Origin: Candidatus Saccharibacteria bacterium QS_5_54_17
GTDB taxonomy: Bacteria; Patescibacteriota; Saccharimonadia; QS-5-54-17
NCBI GenBank assembly: GCA_003022365.1
Contig: PXOU01000015.1
Location: 1-41,793 of the forward strand
Reading direction: 5' to 3'
DNA length: 41,793 nt
This document shows, one piece after another, positions 1 to 7,466 of this stretch. Below the pieces are notes generated by a model, which did not search any database, was not told the DNA's origin, and was given only the letters and a program-made list of their open reading frames with translations. Position 1 is the first letter of the stretch. The number at the start of each line of letters is the position of its first letter. The position numbers and the translations under genes were made by a program.

Positions 1-43
1 GAACGACGGTTCCATAAGTTTGCATGGATATACCGTATTTCAT
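1..43 (-). CDS. N-terminal fragment of an unidentified gene, cut by the window edge
   Basis: Reading leftwards on the minus strand, an ATG at 43-41 follows a strong ribosome binding site (AAGGAGG, four bases before the ATG) and opens a frame beginning MKYGISMQTYGTVV that stays open to the window edge. Only 14 codons are visible, so no family can be assigned. The start is credible because of the near-perfect Shine-Dalgarno sequence and because the gene would be divergent from the glutaredoxin operon, sharing a ~160 bp regulatory gap that contains a palindrome. Confidence 0.5.
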   Translation of the reverse strand, partial: MKYGISMQTYGTVV

Positions 44-110
44 GGAGCCTCCTTTTCAGAAGCTCAATGTGTACGGCATGTGTCTGAACTAGTGCACCAA
101 TACCCATATA

Positions 111-128
111 TACGCTACATGTAGCGTA
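111..128. promoter_or_regulatory. Perfect 18-bp palindrome, candidate operator
   Basis: TACGCTACA followed immediately by TGTAGCGTA is a perfect 9+9 inverted repeat with no spacer. It lies between the divergent partial gene at the left edge and the glutaredoxin operon, just upstream of the likely -35 of the latter. Such a gapless dyad is the usual shape of a site for a dimeric repressor or redox sensor. The regulator is not in the window. Confidence 0.45.
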
Positions 129-138
129 GTAAAAGGCA

Positions 139-168
139 TTGCCAATACCACAGCCGTCACGATATACT
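139..168 (+). promoter_or_regulatory. Promoter of the glutaredoxin operon
   Basis: TTGCCA (139-144) and TATACT (163-168) are separated by 18 bp and followed by a ~30 nt leader carrying a GGAGGG ribosome binding site. The palindrome at 111-128 sits just upstream, where a regulator could act. Confidence 0.5.
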
Positions 169-204
169 GGAATTTGTTAGGACGTAATGAGGAGGGATAC
201 AAAC

Positions 205-456
205 ATGGCGAAAGATGTCACGATATACACCAGCAATACCTGCGCGTACTGCCACGCTGTGAAAGAATTTTTCGACAAAAAGGAAGTTTCCTATCAGGAG
301 ATCAACCTGGATGAAGAACCGGACCGGCGCCAGGAAATGGTCGATCTTTCAGGCCAGATGGCGGTGCCGGTGACTATTATCAGCGGGGACGATGGGAGCC
401 AAAGCATGACGATCGGCTGCGACACGTCCAAACTCGCCTCGGAACTTGGCGTATAG
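205..456 (+). CDS. Glutaredoxin/NrdH-like thiol-disulfide oxidoreductase
   Basis: An 83-residue thioredoxin-fold protein of glutaredoxin/NrdH size. The redox motif CAYC is at residues 13-16 after a beta strand (VTIYTS), and the cis-proline loop AVPV is near residue 55, as in glutaredoxins. It should be a cytoplasmic dithiol reductant for targets such as ribonucleotide reductase or other oxidised proteins. The track starts at 187, but that ATG overlaps the GGAGGG ribosome binding site; the ATG at 205 is correctly spaced and gives a normal N terminus. The next gene, a glutaredoxin-thioredoxin reductase fusion, starts 10 bases downstream and is the obvious electron donor, so the pair probably forms a small redox operon. 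Confidence 0.88.
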   Translation: MAKDVTIYTSNTCAYCHAVKEFFDKKEVSYQEINLDEEPDRRQEMVDLSGQMAVPVTIISGDDGSQSMTIGCDTSKLASELGV

Positions 457-466
457 GACTCATAAT

Positions 467-1642
467 ATGCCTACAATAACGCTTTACGGTGCCCATTGGT
501 GCCCAGATACTGACCGCCTTAAGCAGTGGTTGGGTGAACACGATATCTCATATGAGTGGAAAAACGTGGACGATGGCCAGCACGTGGTGGATGAAATGCT
601 GGAGGTAACCGATGGTGATTACCTGATACCCACCATAGACACAGGGGAGACGGTTTTAAAAAATCCCGACACGTCCCAACTCAAGCAAGCGCTACATACT
701 TCTGATGAAGATGTGCTCGCCTATCACGATGCGGTCATGATCGGCGCGGGACCGACATCATTGGCTGCTGCCATCTATACCACCCGTGAGGACATCGATA
801 CCTTGCTGCTGGAGCGGGGGGTGGTCGGTGGTTTGGCGGCCATAACGGACATGATTGACAATTATCCGGGGTTTGAAGAGGGTGTTCCGGGCTTGGAGCT
901 ATCCCAGAGCCTGAAAAAACAGGCCGAACGGTTCGGGGCTGTCATCGAGCCCACGGACGTAACAGAAATCCGTAATGAGGGTCGGTACAAAAAGATTGTT
1001 ACCGCCGGGGGTACCTATGCGGCCAAAACTATTCTTATCGCTACCGGCAACGACTATAAGCAGTTGGATATACCGGGTGAAAAGGAATTTTACGGCCGGG
1101 GGGTGCATAGTTGTGCTACCTGTGACGGTGCTTTTTATCGGGATAAACGGCTGGTCGTGGTCGGCGGCGGTAATTCGGCGGCCCAGGAAGGGATGTTCTT
1201 GACGAAATTCGCCTCCCACATCGACATGTTAGTCCGGGGAGACCACCTCAAAGCGACCGAAGTCTTAAATCAAAAAATCAAAGCAACTGAGGCGATCGAC
1301 ATTCACTTCAATACCACGACCGATGAAATCGTCGGCGAAGACGATAGCATTGTGGCGGTTCGCGGGACGGATAAAACCACCGGAGAACAAGTCGAATTCC
1401 CGACTGATGGGGTGTTCGTGTTCATCGGATTGCGACCCAACACGTCATTTTTGGCAAACAGCGATGTCGAGCTGGATGACTACGGATTCGTGGCGACCGA
1501 TAAAACGTTGGAAACCAGTATGTCCGGGGTGTTTTGCGCCGGGGATGTCCGGTCGGGAGCGACCCAGCAAATTGCCAGTGCGGTAGGAGAAGGTGCGACT
1601 GCCGCGTTGATGATGCGCGAGTATTTAGAGGAAATCGGCTGA
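467..1642 (+). CDS. Glutaredoxin-like domain fused to thioredoxin reductase (FAD/NAD(P)-dependent)
   Basis: A 391-residue fusion. Residues 1-80 form a glutaredoxin-like fold with a monothiol-type motif CPDT (Cys12). Residues ~87-391 are a low-molecular-weight thioredoxin reductase: FAD motif GAGPTS (93-98), redox centre CATCDG (Cys216/Cys219), nucleotide motif GGGNSA (233-238) and the C-terminal FAD motif FCAGD. The region that usually reads HRR and selects NADPH reads VRGD, so cofactor preference may differ. The track start at 446 is a TTG inside the previous gene; ATG 467, preceded by AGGA, is preferred. It presumably transfers electrons from NAD(P)H to the upstream glutaredoxin or to its own N-terminal domain. 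Confidence 0.88.
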   Translation: MPTITLYGAHWCPDTDRLKQWLGEHDISYEWKNVDDGQHVVDEMLEVTDGDYLIPTIDTGETVLKNPDTSQLKQALHTSDEDVLAYHDAVMIGAGPTSLAAAIYTTREDIDTLLLERGVVGGLAAITDMIDNYPGFEEGVPGLELSQSLKKQAERFGAVIEPTDVTEIRNEGRYKKIVTAGGTYAAKTILIATGNDYKQLDIPGEKEFYGRGVHSCATCDGAFYRDKRLVVVGGGNSAAQEGMFLTKFASHIDMLVRGDHLKATEVLNQKIKATEAIDIHFNTTTDEIVGEDDSIVAVRGTDKTTGEQVEFPTDGVFVFIGLRPNTSFLANSDVELDDYGFVATDKTLETSMSGVFCAGDVRSGATQQIASAVGEGATAALMMREYLEEIG

Positions 1643-1688
1643 AGGTGACGGGCGCCCGCGCGGGTCTGCTCGGGCAGTAATCATGATG

Positions 1689-1694
1689 TATAAT
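1689..1694 (+). promoter_or_regulatory. Candidate -10 box (TATAAT)
   Basis: A perfect TATAAT lies 32 nt before the ATG at 1727, with a GGAAG ribosome binding site in between. No convincing -35 box is visible. A GC-rich self-complementary stretch (1651-1677) just upstream may help end the preceding operon. Confidence 0.4.
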
Positions 1695-1726
1695 GGAGCC
1701 CGACACAGCAGAAGGAAGCCTATAAG

Positions 1727-2419
1727 ATGCCCAAAGAGCGTTCGGATCAGTCCATGAAAGCTCAATCCATCGCGTTGGCCACGGTGGCCTTGCTGGCGGG
1801 AGTTTTGATCGGCGTAGTCGGCACCCATTCGTTTCAGGTTAGCGATGAAGCAGTTACCGATGTCACCCGGCAACAGTCGGCGACGGATACGCCCGCGGCT
1901 CAGTTACGGGCGTCACTGAATACCCGGATGGTGGAACACGTGTATTTGACCGAAATGGCAGTAGCGGCTGCTTACCGTAAGGATCGTTCCCTCTCCCAAC
2001 GCCTCATCGCATTAGAGAAAAACGCCGATCAGCTGGCGGCCGAATTGGGTGTGCTAGAGGGCACCAGCCAGGAAGAGCTGCGACAACTCGGACAACAACA
2101 GGTAAGTGCACTGCGGGGATACGCAGTCGCGGCCCGCCGGCAAAACCCGGGAGCTATGCGGCGTCACCGACAACAATTAGGCGAGTTCACCAATCAGTTA
2201 GCTGGGGTAATCTCCCAGGACTTGGAGATGTCAAGACAGCACTTGAAACAGTCCTTGCAGACACATATAAAGTACATGGAGCGAATACTGAATGCCCGCG
2301 CGGCCGGCAATTACAAGGAAGCGCGGAAGCAGCGGAAGCAAGCCAAAACGCACATGCGGCAATTAAGCAACGAACTCGCGGCGGGTATCAGCTCGGCCTA
2401 TCCGGAGGAGTTCGAGTAA
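1727..2419 (+). CDS. Membrane-anchored, helical extracytoplasmic protein of unknown function
   Basis: A 230-residue protein. A hydrophobic segment at residues ~13-33 (IALATVALLAGVLIGVVG) looks like an uncleaved signal anchor. The rest is almost wholly predicted helix, rich in Gln, Arg, Leu and Ala, with basic stretches such as RKQRKQAKTHMRQL near the C terminus. I recognise no catalytic motif. An alternative start at Met10 (1754) would leave the anchor intact. The cupredoxin-like gene starts 16 bases downstream, so the two probably form an operon and may work together outside the membrane. A four-helix, ferritin-like or DUF305-type bundle is conceivable from composition only. Confidence 0.65.
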   Translation: MPKERSDQSMKAQSIALATVALLAGVLIGVVGTHSFQVSDEAVTDVTRQQSATDTPAAQLRASLNTRMVEHVYLTEMAVAAAYRKDRSLSQRLIALEKNADQLAAELGVLEGTSQEELRQLGQQQVSALRGYAVAARRQNPGAMRRHRQQLGEFTNQLAGVISQDLEMSRQHLKQSLQTHIKYMERILNARAAGNYKEARKQRKQAKTHMRQLSNELAAGISSAYPEEFE

Positions 2420-2435
2420 GAAGGGAGCCATAACT

Positions 2436-2906
2436 ATGCGGCAAGCAATCATCATTTTGCTTATTATTGTATTCAGTTTTTCCACGATCGGGATGTATAT
2501 CGCGGCGGGCGGGGGTCCCACGCCCCAAGGGCAACAAGCTGATGTCCGTTCCCAACAAAGCAGCCGAAATTCCGATCTGCCCGGCTATTTACGAACCGGG
2601 GAACCCAATATCCGCGGTACTGTGGAGGCGACCGATCAGTCAAAGGTAGAGGTTACCGTCGGCGACAATTTCTTCAACCCGACCGTACTGCGCGTTTCCC
2701 AGGGGGCGACGGTAACGTGGCGCAACCAGGGTAAGTCCGGGCATTCGATCAAATCGGATCGCGGCAGCCCCCGGTCCGGATTGGATAGCGGCACGCTCTC
2801 CTCCGGCGACACGTATAGCTACACGTTTGAAGAACCGGGTGTATACAACTACTATAGCCAATCCAATTCGACGGCTATGCGGGCGGTCATCGAGGTGAAG
2901 CGGTAG
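2436..2906 (+). CDS. Secreted cupredoxin-fold protein with an incomplete copper site
   Basis: A 156-residue protein with an N-terminal hydrophobic segment (residues 3-23), a Ser/Gln/Pro-rich linker and a plastocyanin/azurin-like domain from ~68 to the end. The fold is recognisable from VTVGDNFFNPTVLRVSQG, VTWRNQGKSGHS and the closing TFEEPGVYNYY...VIEV. His103 matches the first type 1 copper ligand. The canonical Y-H-C-x-x-H segment is replaced by YYSQSNST, so the Cys and second His are absent; a Met (148) remains near the usual place. It may be a structural or partner-binding cupredoxin rather than an electron carrier. It follows the membrane-anchored protein by 16 bases. Confidence 0.8.
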   Translation: MRQAIIILLIIVFSFSTIGMYIAAGGGPTPQGQQADVRSQQSSRNSDLPGYLRTGEPNIRGTVEATDQSKVEVTVGDNFFNPTVLRVSQGATVTWRNQGKSGHSIKSDRGSPRSGLDSGTLSSGDTYSYTFEEPGVYNYYSQSNSTAMRAVIEVKR

Positions 2907-2942
2907 CTCATTTGAACCAAAAAACTCCTCTCCTCGCTTCCA

Positions 2943-2971
2943 TTCACAATAGGAGCCCATATCGTTACAAT
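2943..2971 (+). promoter_or_regulatory. Promoter of ppa
   Basis: TTCACA (2943-2948) and TACAAT (2966-2971) with 17 bp spacing, ~67 nt before the ppa start. Confidence 0.45.
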
Positions 2972-3038
2972 GAAAACCGGAATTAATCTAACCCCTCCGC
3001 CACGATTGGCTTCATGACGGACGGAGAAAGGAGTAATT

Positions 3039-3560
3039 ATGCCGTTGGAAGATGTAACGGTAGGTGATAGCGCCCCGGACGAAGTAAATGTAGTCATCGA
3101 AATCCCGCAAGGATGTGGCAACAAGTATGAATACGATAAAGACATGGGTATGTTGAAACTTGACCGGGTGCAGCCAACTACCATGAAGCAACCCTATGAT
3201 TACGGCTTTATCCCGCACACACTCAGCGATGACGGTGACCCGCTGGACGCATTGATCGTCATCGAAGAACCGTTGTATCCCCATGTAGTCGTCCCATGCC
3301 GCACCGTCGGCGTCCTAAAAATGATAGACGACGGCGATTATGACGAAAAACTCATATGTGTGGCTGCTGACGACAAACAGTACGATCACGTGCGCTCCTT
3401 GGAAGATCTGGGTGAGCATTTCCAGAAGAAGGTCGCCCATTACTTCGCCCATTACAAGGACCTCCAGAACAAAGAGGTCGAAGTTTCCGGTTGGGGTGAT
3501 GTCGACGAAGCCCACGAAATTACCCGGACGGCGATTTCCAATTACCAATCGAGCCAATAA
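3039..3560 (+). CDS. ppa: Inorganic pyrophosphatase, family I
   Basis: A 173-residue soluble family I pyrophosphatase of normal length that hydrolyses PPi to two phosphates, pulling biosynthetic reactions forward. The metal-binding signature D-D-G-D-P-L-D is at 64-70, placing Asp65, Asp67 and Asp70 at the same numbers as the E. coli enzyme. The conserved EIPQG, KYEYD and DYGFIPHT segments are present upstream. The start is set by a strong AAAGGAG ribosome binding site eight bases before the ATG. It has its own promoter and is followed by gapA, which also has its own. Confidence 0.97.
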   Translation: MPLEDVTVGDSAPDEVNVVIEIPQGCGNKYEYDKDMGMLKLDRVQPTTMKQPYDYGFIPHTLSDDGDPLDALIVIEEPLYPHVVVPCRTVGVLKMIDDGDYDEKLICVAADDKQYDHVRSLEDLGEHFQKKVAHYFAHYKDLQNKEVEVSGWGDVDEAHEITRTAISNYQSSQ

Positions 3561-3603
3561 ACACGAGCTTCGTATTCCCGGCTTATACCCGGCATAGGTA
3601 AGC

Positions 3604-3632
3604 TTGCGCCAGTTACTGCTGGTTTATATAAT
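3604..3632 (+). promoter_or_regulatory. Promoter of the gapA carbon operon
   Basis: TTGCGC (3604-3609) and a perfect TATAAT (3627-3632) with 17 bp spacing. Transcription would start near 3640, just before the AAGGGG ribosome binding site of gapA. Everything from gapA to fba is tightly coupled and could be driven from here. Confidence 0.6.
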
Positions 3633-3657
3633 AGACAGTGAAACATAAGGGGTATGT

Positions 3658-4665
3658 ATGAAAACAAAAATCGCTATCAATGGGTTCGGAAGAATCGGAC
3701 GGAATGCCTTTAAGGTGGCCTACGACCGGGAAGATGTGGAGGTCGTGGCGTTGAATGACTTAACTGACAACGCGACATTGGCACATTTGCTGGGACATGA
3801 TTCCAATTACGGAATCTACCAACATCGGGTAGAATCCGATGAAAACCACGTAATCGTGGATGAAAACCCTATACAAACCTACGCCGAAAAAGACCCATCC
3901 GCTCTGCCGTGGAGCGATCTGGATATCGATGTAGTGATCGAAAGTACCGGGCGTTTTACCCATCCCGAGGATGCCCGAATGCATATAACCGCCGGCGCCA
4001 AACAAGTCGTCATTTCCGCGCCCGCCAAAGGTGATGGGGCCGATACCATCGTACTTGGAGTCAATGACGAAGATATACCCAGCAGCGGTCAAATCGTTTC
4101 CAACGCCTCCTGCACTACCAACTCTATTACTCCGGTTGCTGGGTTGATGGTGCAACATTTCGGGGTGGAAAAAGCGATGATGACCACCGTCCATTCCTAC
4201 ACAGCGGATCAAAGCCTGCAGGATGGGCCGCACCGGGACCTGCGGCGCGCTCGATCCGCGGCGGAAAACATCGTTCCGACTACTACCGGGGCGACCATTG
4301 CCGCCCAACAAGCGCTTCCGCAACTAGAGGGTGTGTTCGATGGTTTGAGTATCCGGGTGCCCACACCCGTTGGTTCACTGAGCGACTTCACCTTCGTGTT
4401 GCAGCAGGATACCACCGTCGAAGAAGTCAACCAGGTTATGCGCCAAGCGGCCCAATCCGAAGCATTCAAAAACATCTTGGCGGTGACGGACGAACCCTTG
4501 GTGTCCCGGGACATGATCGGTAATAGCCATTCGGCTATCGTTGATCTGGGGTTGACGCAAGTATGCGGCGGCAATCTGGCAAAAATTATTGCCTGGTATG
4601 ACAATGAATGGGGGTACTCGAACCGTTTGATCGAGTTAGCCTCTCAATTAGGAGCACGCATGTGA
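3658..4665 (+). CDS. gapA: Glyceraldehyde-3-phosphate dehydrogenase, type I
   Basis: 335 residues, the usual length. It oxidises glyceraldehyde 3-phosphate to 1,3-bisphosphoglycerate in the cytoplasm. The Rossmann motif INGFGRIGR is at the N terminus, and Asp34 in LNDLTD argues for NAD+ rather than NADP+. The active-site segment SNASCTTNS carries the catalytic Cys152, and the C-terminal WYDNEWGYS is intact. The ribosome binding site AAGGGG precedes ATG 3658. It is the first gene of a run of carbon genes, and its stop codon overlaps the GTG start of rpiB. Confidence 0.97.
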   Translation: MKTKIAINGFGRIGRNAFKVAYDREDVEVVALNDLTDNATLAHLLGHDSNYGIYQHRVESDENHVIVDENPIQTYAEKDPSALPWSDLDIDVVIESTGRFTHPEDARMHITAGAKQVVISAPAKGDGADTIVLGVNDEDIPSSGQIVSNASCTTNSITPVAGLMVQHFGVEKAMMTTVHSYTADQSLQDGPHRDLRRARSAAENIVPTTTGATIAAQQALPQLEGVFDGLSIRVPTPVGSLSDFTFVLQQDTTVEEVNQVMRQAAQSEAFKNILAVTDEPLVSRDMIGNSHSAIVDLGLTQVCGGNLAKIIAWYDNEWGYSNRLIELASQLGARM

Positions 4666-5111
4666 AGGTATTCATTACCAGCGACCATGCCGGTTTCGAA
4701 CTGAAAAATACAGTGCGTGAACATCTGGTTCATAACGGATATGAGGCGGAAGATCTGGGTCCGGCTACGCTTCAGGAGGAGGATGACTATCCCAACTATG
4801 CCTTCCACGCCACGACCCAGCTTTTAGGGAGTACTGACGAGGATCCGCGGGCGATTATGATGTGCGCAACCGCCCAGGGAATGGCGATTGCCGCCAATCG
4901 GGTGGCGGGTATCCGGGCCGCGGTTGCGTGGAACGATGAAATCGCCAAACTGTCCCGGGAACATGAAGACACCAACGTACTTACCCTTCCTTCGCGTTTT
5001 CTGGAAACCGAGACCGCCATGACCATCATCGATGTCTGGTTGCGGGCGGAATTTTCCAAGGCGCCGCGACATCAGCGCCGGTTGGATGAAATCGAACGGA
5101 TCTATGGGTAA
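4662..5111 (+). CDS. rpiB: Ribose-5-phosphate isomerase B family protein
   Basis: About 149 residues of the RpiB/LacAB sugar-phosphate isomerase family, interconverting ribose 5-phosphate and ribulose 5-phosphate. The N-terminal ITSDHAGFELK motif and the active-site Cys segment (CATAQGMAIAANRV, where most members have C-G-T-G-x-G) are visible. The track begins at 4608 inside gapA; the GTG at 4662 overlaps the gapA stop (GTGA), follows TAGGAG at a good distance and gives the expected N terminus (VKVFITSDHAG). Position next to rpe and transketolase supports a role in the non-oxidative pentose phosphate pathway. Confidence 0.92.
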   Translation: MKVFITSDHAGFELKNTVREHLVHNGYEAEDLGPATLQEEDDYPNYAFHATTQLLGSTDEDPRAIMMCATAQGMAIAANRVAGIRAAVAWNDEIAKLSREHEDTNVLTLPSRFLETETAMTIIDVWLRAEFSKAPRHQRRLDEIERIYG

Positions 5112-5153
5112 TCATAAAGCCTCTTCACCGCTCGTCACGGGTTGACCGGCAAT

Positions 5154-5807
5154 ATGGCTGAAGTTGTCCCCGCCGTATTAGCTGAAACTCCCGAGCAATA
5201 CCAACATGACCTGGATGTCGCTACTATGCTGGGCGACCGGGTCCAGGTTGATTTGGTTGATGGCGAGTTCGCCGACAACCGGACGATTAATCTCATCCAA
5301 ACCTATTGGCCGGAAGAAGTGCGTATTGATCTGCACTTGATGTACAACGATCCCGTTGCCCACGTCTCCACTATTATCGCCCAGCAACCGTATATGGCGA
5401 TCATCCACATCGAAGCTGCCGCGTTGCGGCAAACCGCCATTTGGCGGACACGGGAGCGTCTGCGAATGGCCGGGATCCAGTTCGGCATCGCTCTCTTGCC
5501 GGATACACCGGTGTCTCGTATTGAACCATATGTGCCGTGGGTAGACCATGTCCTGGTATTTACGGGGGAATTAGGGCACTATGGCGGCCAGTTGCGGTTT
5601 GATTGTTTGGAGAAGATCGACCAAATCAAGCAACGTCATGCCGATATCGAGGTCGGGGTCGATGGCGGTATTACTGATGAAACCGCTGCCCGGGTCGCCG
5701 AGGCGGGTGCCGATGTCTTGAATGTGGGCGGCTTTATACAGAATGCTACACATCCGGAAACCGCCTATGCTACACTAAAAGAGATAGTCGAGTGCCGGAA
5801 AACATGA
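5154..5807 (+). CDS. rpe: Ribulose-phosphate 3-epimerase family protein with an altered metal site
   Basis: 217 residues with the Rpe (beta/alpha)8 layout: VDLVDGEF near 32-39, DLHLM near 59-63, HIEA, a Gly-Gly-Gln phosphate loop (HYGGQ), GVDGGI and DVLNVGG. It should epimerise ribulose 5-phosphate to xylulose 5-phosphate. The strand that normally reads H-x-D-V-M-D-G reads Q-V-D-L-V-D-G, so one usual metal-ligand His is Gln, and the first-strand Ser is Ala. The start is uncertain: TTG 5142 and ATG 5154 both lack a good ribosome binding site. The 3' end overlaps the transketolase start by four bases (ATGA). Pathway context supports Rpe function, perhaps with a modified metal preference. Confidence 0.82.
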   Translation: MAEVVPAVLAETPEQYQHDLDVATMLGDRVQVDLVDGEFADNRTINLIQTYWPEEVRIDLHLMYNDPVAHVSTIIAQQPYMAIIHIEAAALRQTAIWRTRERLRMAGIQFGIALLPDTPVSRIEPYVPWVDHVLVFTGELGHYGGQLRFDCLEKIDQIKQRHADIEVGVDGGITDETAARVAEAGADVLNVGGFIQNATHPETAYATLKEIVECRKT

Positions 5808-6655
5808 AACACACCGAGTCGGAATTACAACTCCTCGCCAACACCATCCGCAAAGATATCATCAATATGCTCAAAACCGCCGGCAGCGGCCATTCGGCCG
5901 GTCCATTGGGTATGACCGATGTTTTTACGGCCTTGTATTTTGAAATTCTGCGTCATGACCCAGCGACGCCGGATTGGGAAGAACGCGACGTGCTTGTCTT
6001 GTCCAATGGTCACATCGCTCCAGTCCGGTACGCGACTATGGCCCGGGCCGGATATTTTTCCGTCTCAGAGCTGCAAACGCTCAGGCGGTTGGGGAGCAAC
6101 TTACAGGGACACCCGGAGCGTACGCGCCTGCCGGGGCTGGAGACAACCAGCGGACCGTTAGGCAGCGGGTTGTCGCAGGCGACCGGTATGGCGTTGAGTC
6201 TGAAGATGGACGGCCAGCAGCATCGCTGGATTTATTGTGCCATGAGCGATGGCGAGACCGATGAAGGGAATACCTGGGAAGCGGCGATGCTGGCCGGCAA
6301 GAATAAACTTCCCAACCTGACCGCTATCATTGATCGGAACAATATCCAGATAGACGGTCCCACCGAAGAGATCATGCCCCTGGAGGATCTGCGGTCAAAG
6401 TGGGAGTCGTTCGGGTGGCACGTGTTGGAGATCGACGCGCATGACATTGAGGCCGTTATCGATGCCTGCAACCAGGCCAAAGCAGTCGTAGAAAGACCGG
6501 TAGTCATAATTGCCCACTCTATTCCCGGCAAAGGCGTCGAATTCATGGAGTACGATTACCAGTGGCATGGGACGCCGCCGGATCCGGAGCAAGCCAAAGA
6601 AGCGCTGCATCAATTGAGGACCTTGGAAGGAGAAATCGAGGGCGAACATGAGTAA
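5804..6655 (+). CDS. Transketolase, N-terminal (thiamine diphosphate-binding) subunit
   Basis: 283 residues matching the N-terminal half of transketolase. GSGHSAGPLGMTDVFTALY, an SNGHIAP segment, HPERT and GPLGSGLSQATG are all family features. The thiamine diphosphate motif appears as SDGETDEGNTWEA followed by the paired Asn in IIDRNN. Transketolase moves two-carbon units between sugar phosphates. Split enzymes of this kind are known from archaea, CPR and some other bacteria. The C-terminal half is encoded by tktC at 7459, but an unrelated gene sits between the halves. ATG 5804 overlaps the rpe stop; GTG 5792 is an alternative start. Confidence 0.93.
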   Translation: MKHTESELQLLANTIRKDIINMLKTAGSGHSAGPLGMTDVFTALYFEILRHDPATPDWEERDVLVLSNGHIAPVRYATMARAGYFSVSELQTLRRLGSNLQGHPERTRLPGLETTSGPLGSGLSQATGMALSLKMDGQQHRWIYCAMSDGETDEGNTWEAAMLAGKNKLPNLTAIIDRNNIQIDGPTEEIMPLEDLRSKWESFGWHVLEIDAHDIEAVIDACNQAKAVVERPVVIIAHSIPGKGVEFMEYDYQWHGTPPDPEQAKEALHQLRTLEGEIEGEHE

Positions 6656-7466
6656 TGCTCACCGAAACAACGCCATAAACACCCTTACCTCGTTATGGGA
6701 AACGATCGGGACTTCCTACATGCCGCATTTCATGACTCCCAACGTGCTTTTGGGGGTGGGGCATGTGCGCGCGCTCTCCGGTGTGCGCATCGATGCTCCG
6801 GAAGAAAAGGACAAAGAAGTATTGGAGTCCGCGGTCCGGGTGCTCGAGCAGGACGGGTTTTATTGCCAGCAGGAAGAAGGAACGCTGCAAGCCAGTGGCC
6901 AATCCTACATAAACCTTAATCTATACAGTCTCCCCAAACTAAAAGAACTGCATTATACGCATTTGATGCCAGTGCCGAAACTGGAAGATGATTCCAAAGC
7001 GGGAGTCGAAGCATATCTGAAAGATCTGGCAGCTGTAGCTGAAGGCTCCTCAGCGGAGCGACACCCGGGAGACCGCGTCAACGCGGTCGGCGCCGATTGG
7101 CTGGCCGGTCTGCTTTTTGGTTATCCGGAACCGGCAGTGGCTTCTATGCCGGCCTTTTGGGCCTATGGATACCAGACCAATCAAGAATTCCGCCGGCGCG
7201 TGCATGAATCGGATATAGCCCGTGCTTCTATGTACTGGGAAGTCAGCGACGGGGAATGCCTGTATGATATCCCCTGGTTCTTAGCAGAACATCCCCAAAT
7301 AATCGAGCATCAATCCGAATGGTCCCGGTATTTGGATGATTTTTATTCCTCCGACTGGCACCAAAGCATTGCCCAAGAAGACGACTTCCAAGCCACCCTT
7401 ACTCGTGCCCGGGAGCGAGATGGTAACTTATCCGGAGCGGGCGCTCGAGGAGGCCAGGATGAGTAG
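6648..7466 (+). CDS. Unknown 272-aa protein encoded between the transketolase subunits
   Basis: I do not recognise this family. It is a soluble-looking protein of mixed composition rich in Tyr, Trp and acidic residues (SMPAFWAYGYQTNQEF, DIPWFLAEHPQIIEHQ) with no signal peptide or membrane segment and no obvious nucleotide- or metal-binding motif. Its ATG lies eight bases inside tktN (ATGAGTAA) and its own stop overlaps tktC by eight bases (ATGAGTAG), so all three are translationally coupled. That placement suggests an assembly factor, regulator or extra subunit of the split transketolase, or an enzyme on the same intermediates. This is inference from context only. Confidence 0.8.
   Translation: MSNAHRNNAINTLTSLWETIGTSYMPHFMTPNVLLGVGHVRALSGVRIDAPEEKDKEVLESAVRVLEQDGFYCQQEEGTLQASGQSYINLNLYSLPKLKELHYTHLMPVPKLEDDSKAGVEAYLKDLAAVAEGSSAERHPGDRVNAVGADWLAGLLFGYPEPAVASMPAFWAYGYQTNQEFRRRVHESDIARASMYWEVSDGECLYDIPWFLAEHPQIIEHQSEWSRYLDDFYSSDWHQSIAQEDDFQATLTRARERDGNLSGAGARGGQDE

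Noticed and set aside
1651-1677. Intrinsic terminator after the TrxR fusion
   Set aside because: GC-rich and self-complementary, but without a T-run it is too weak to call.
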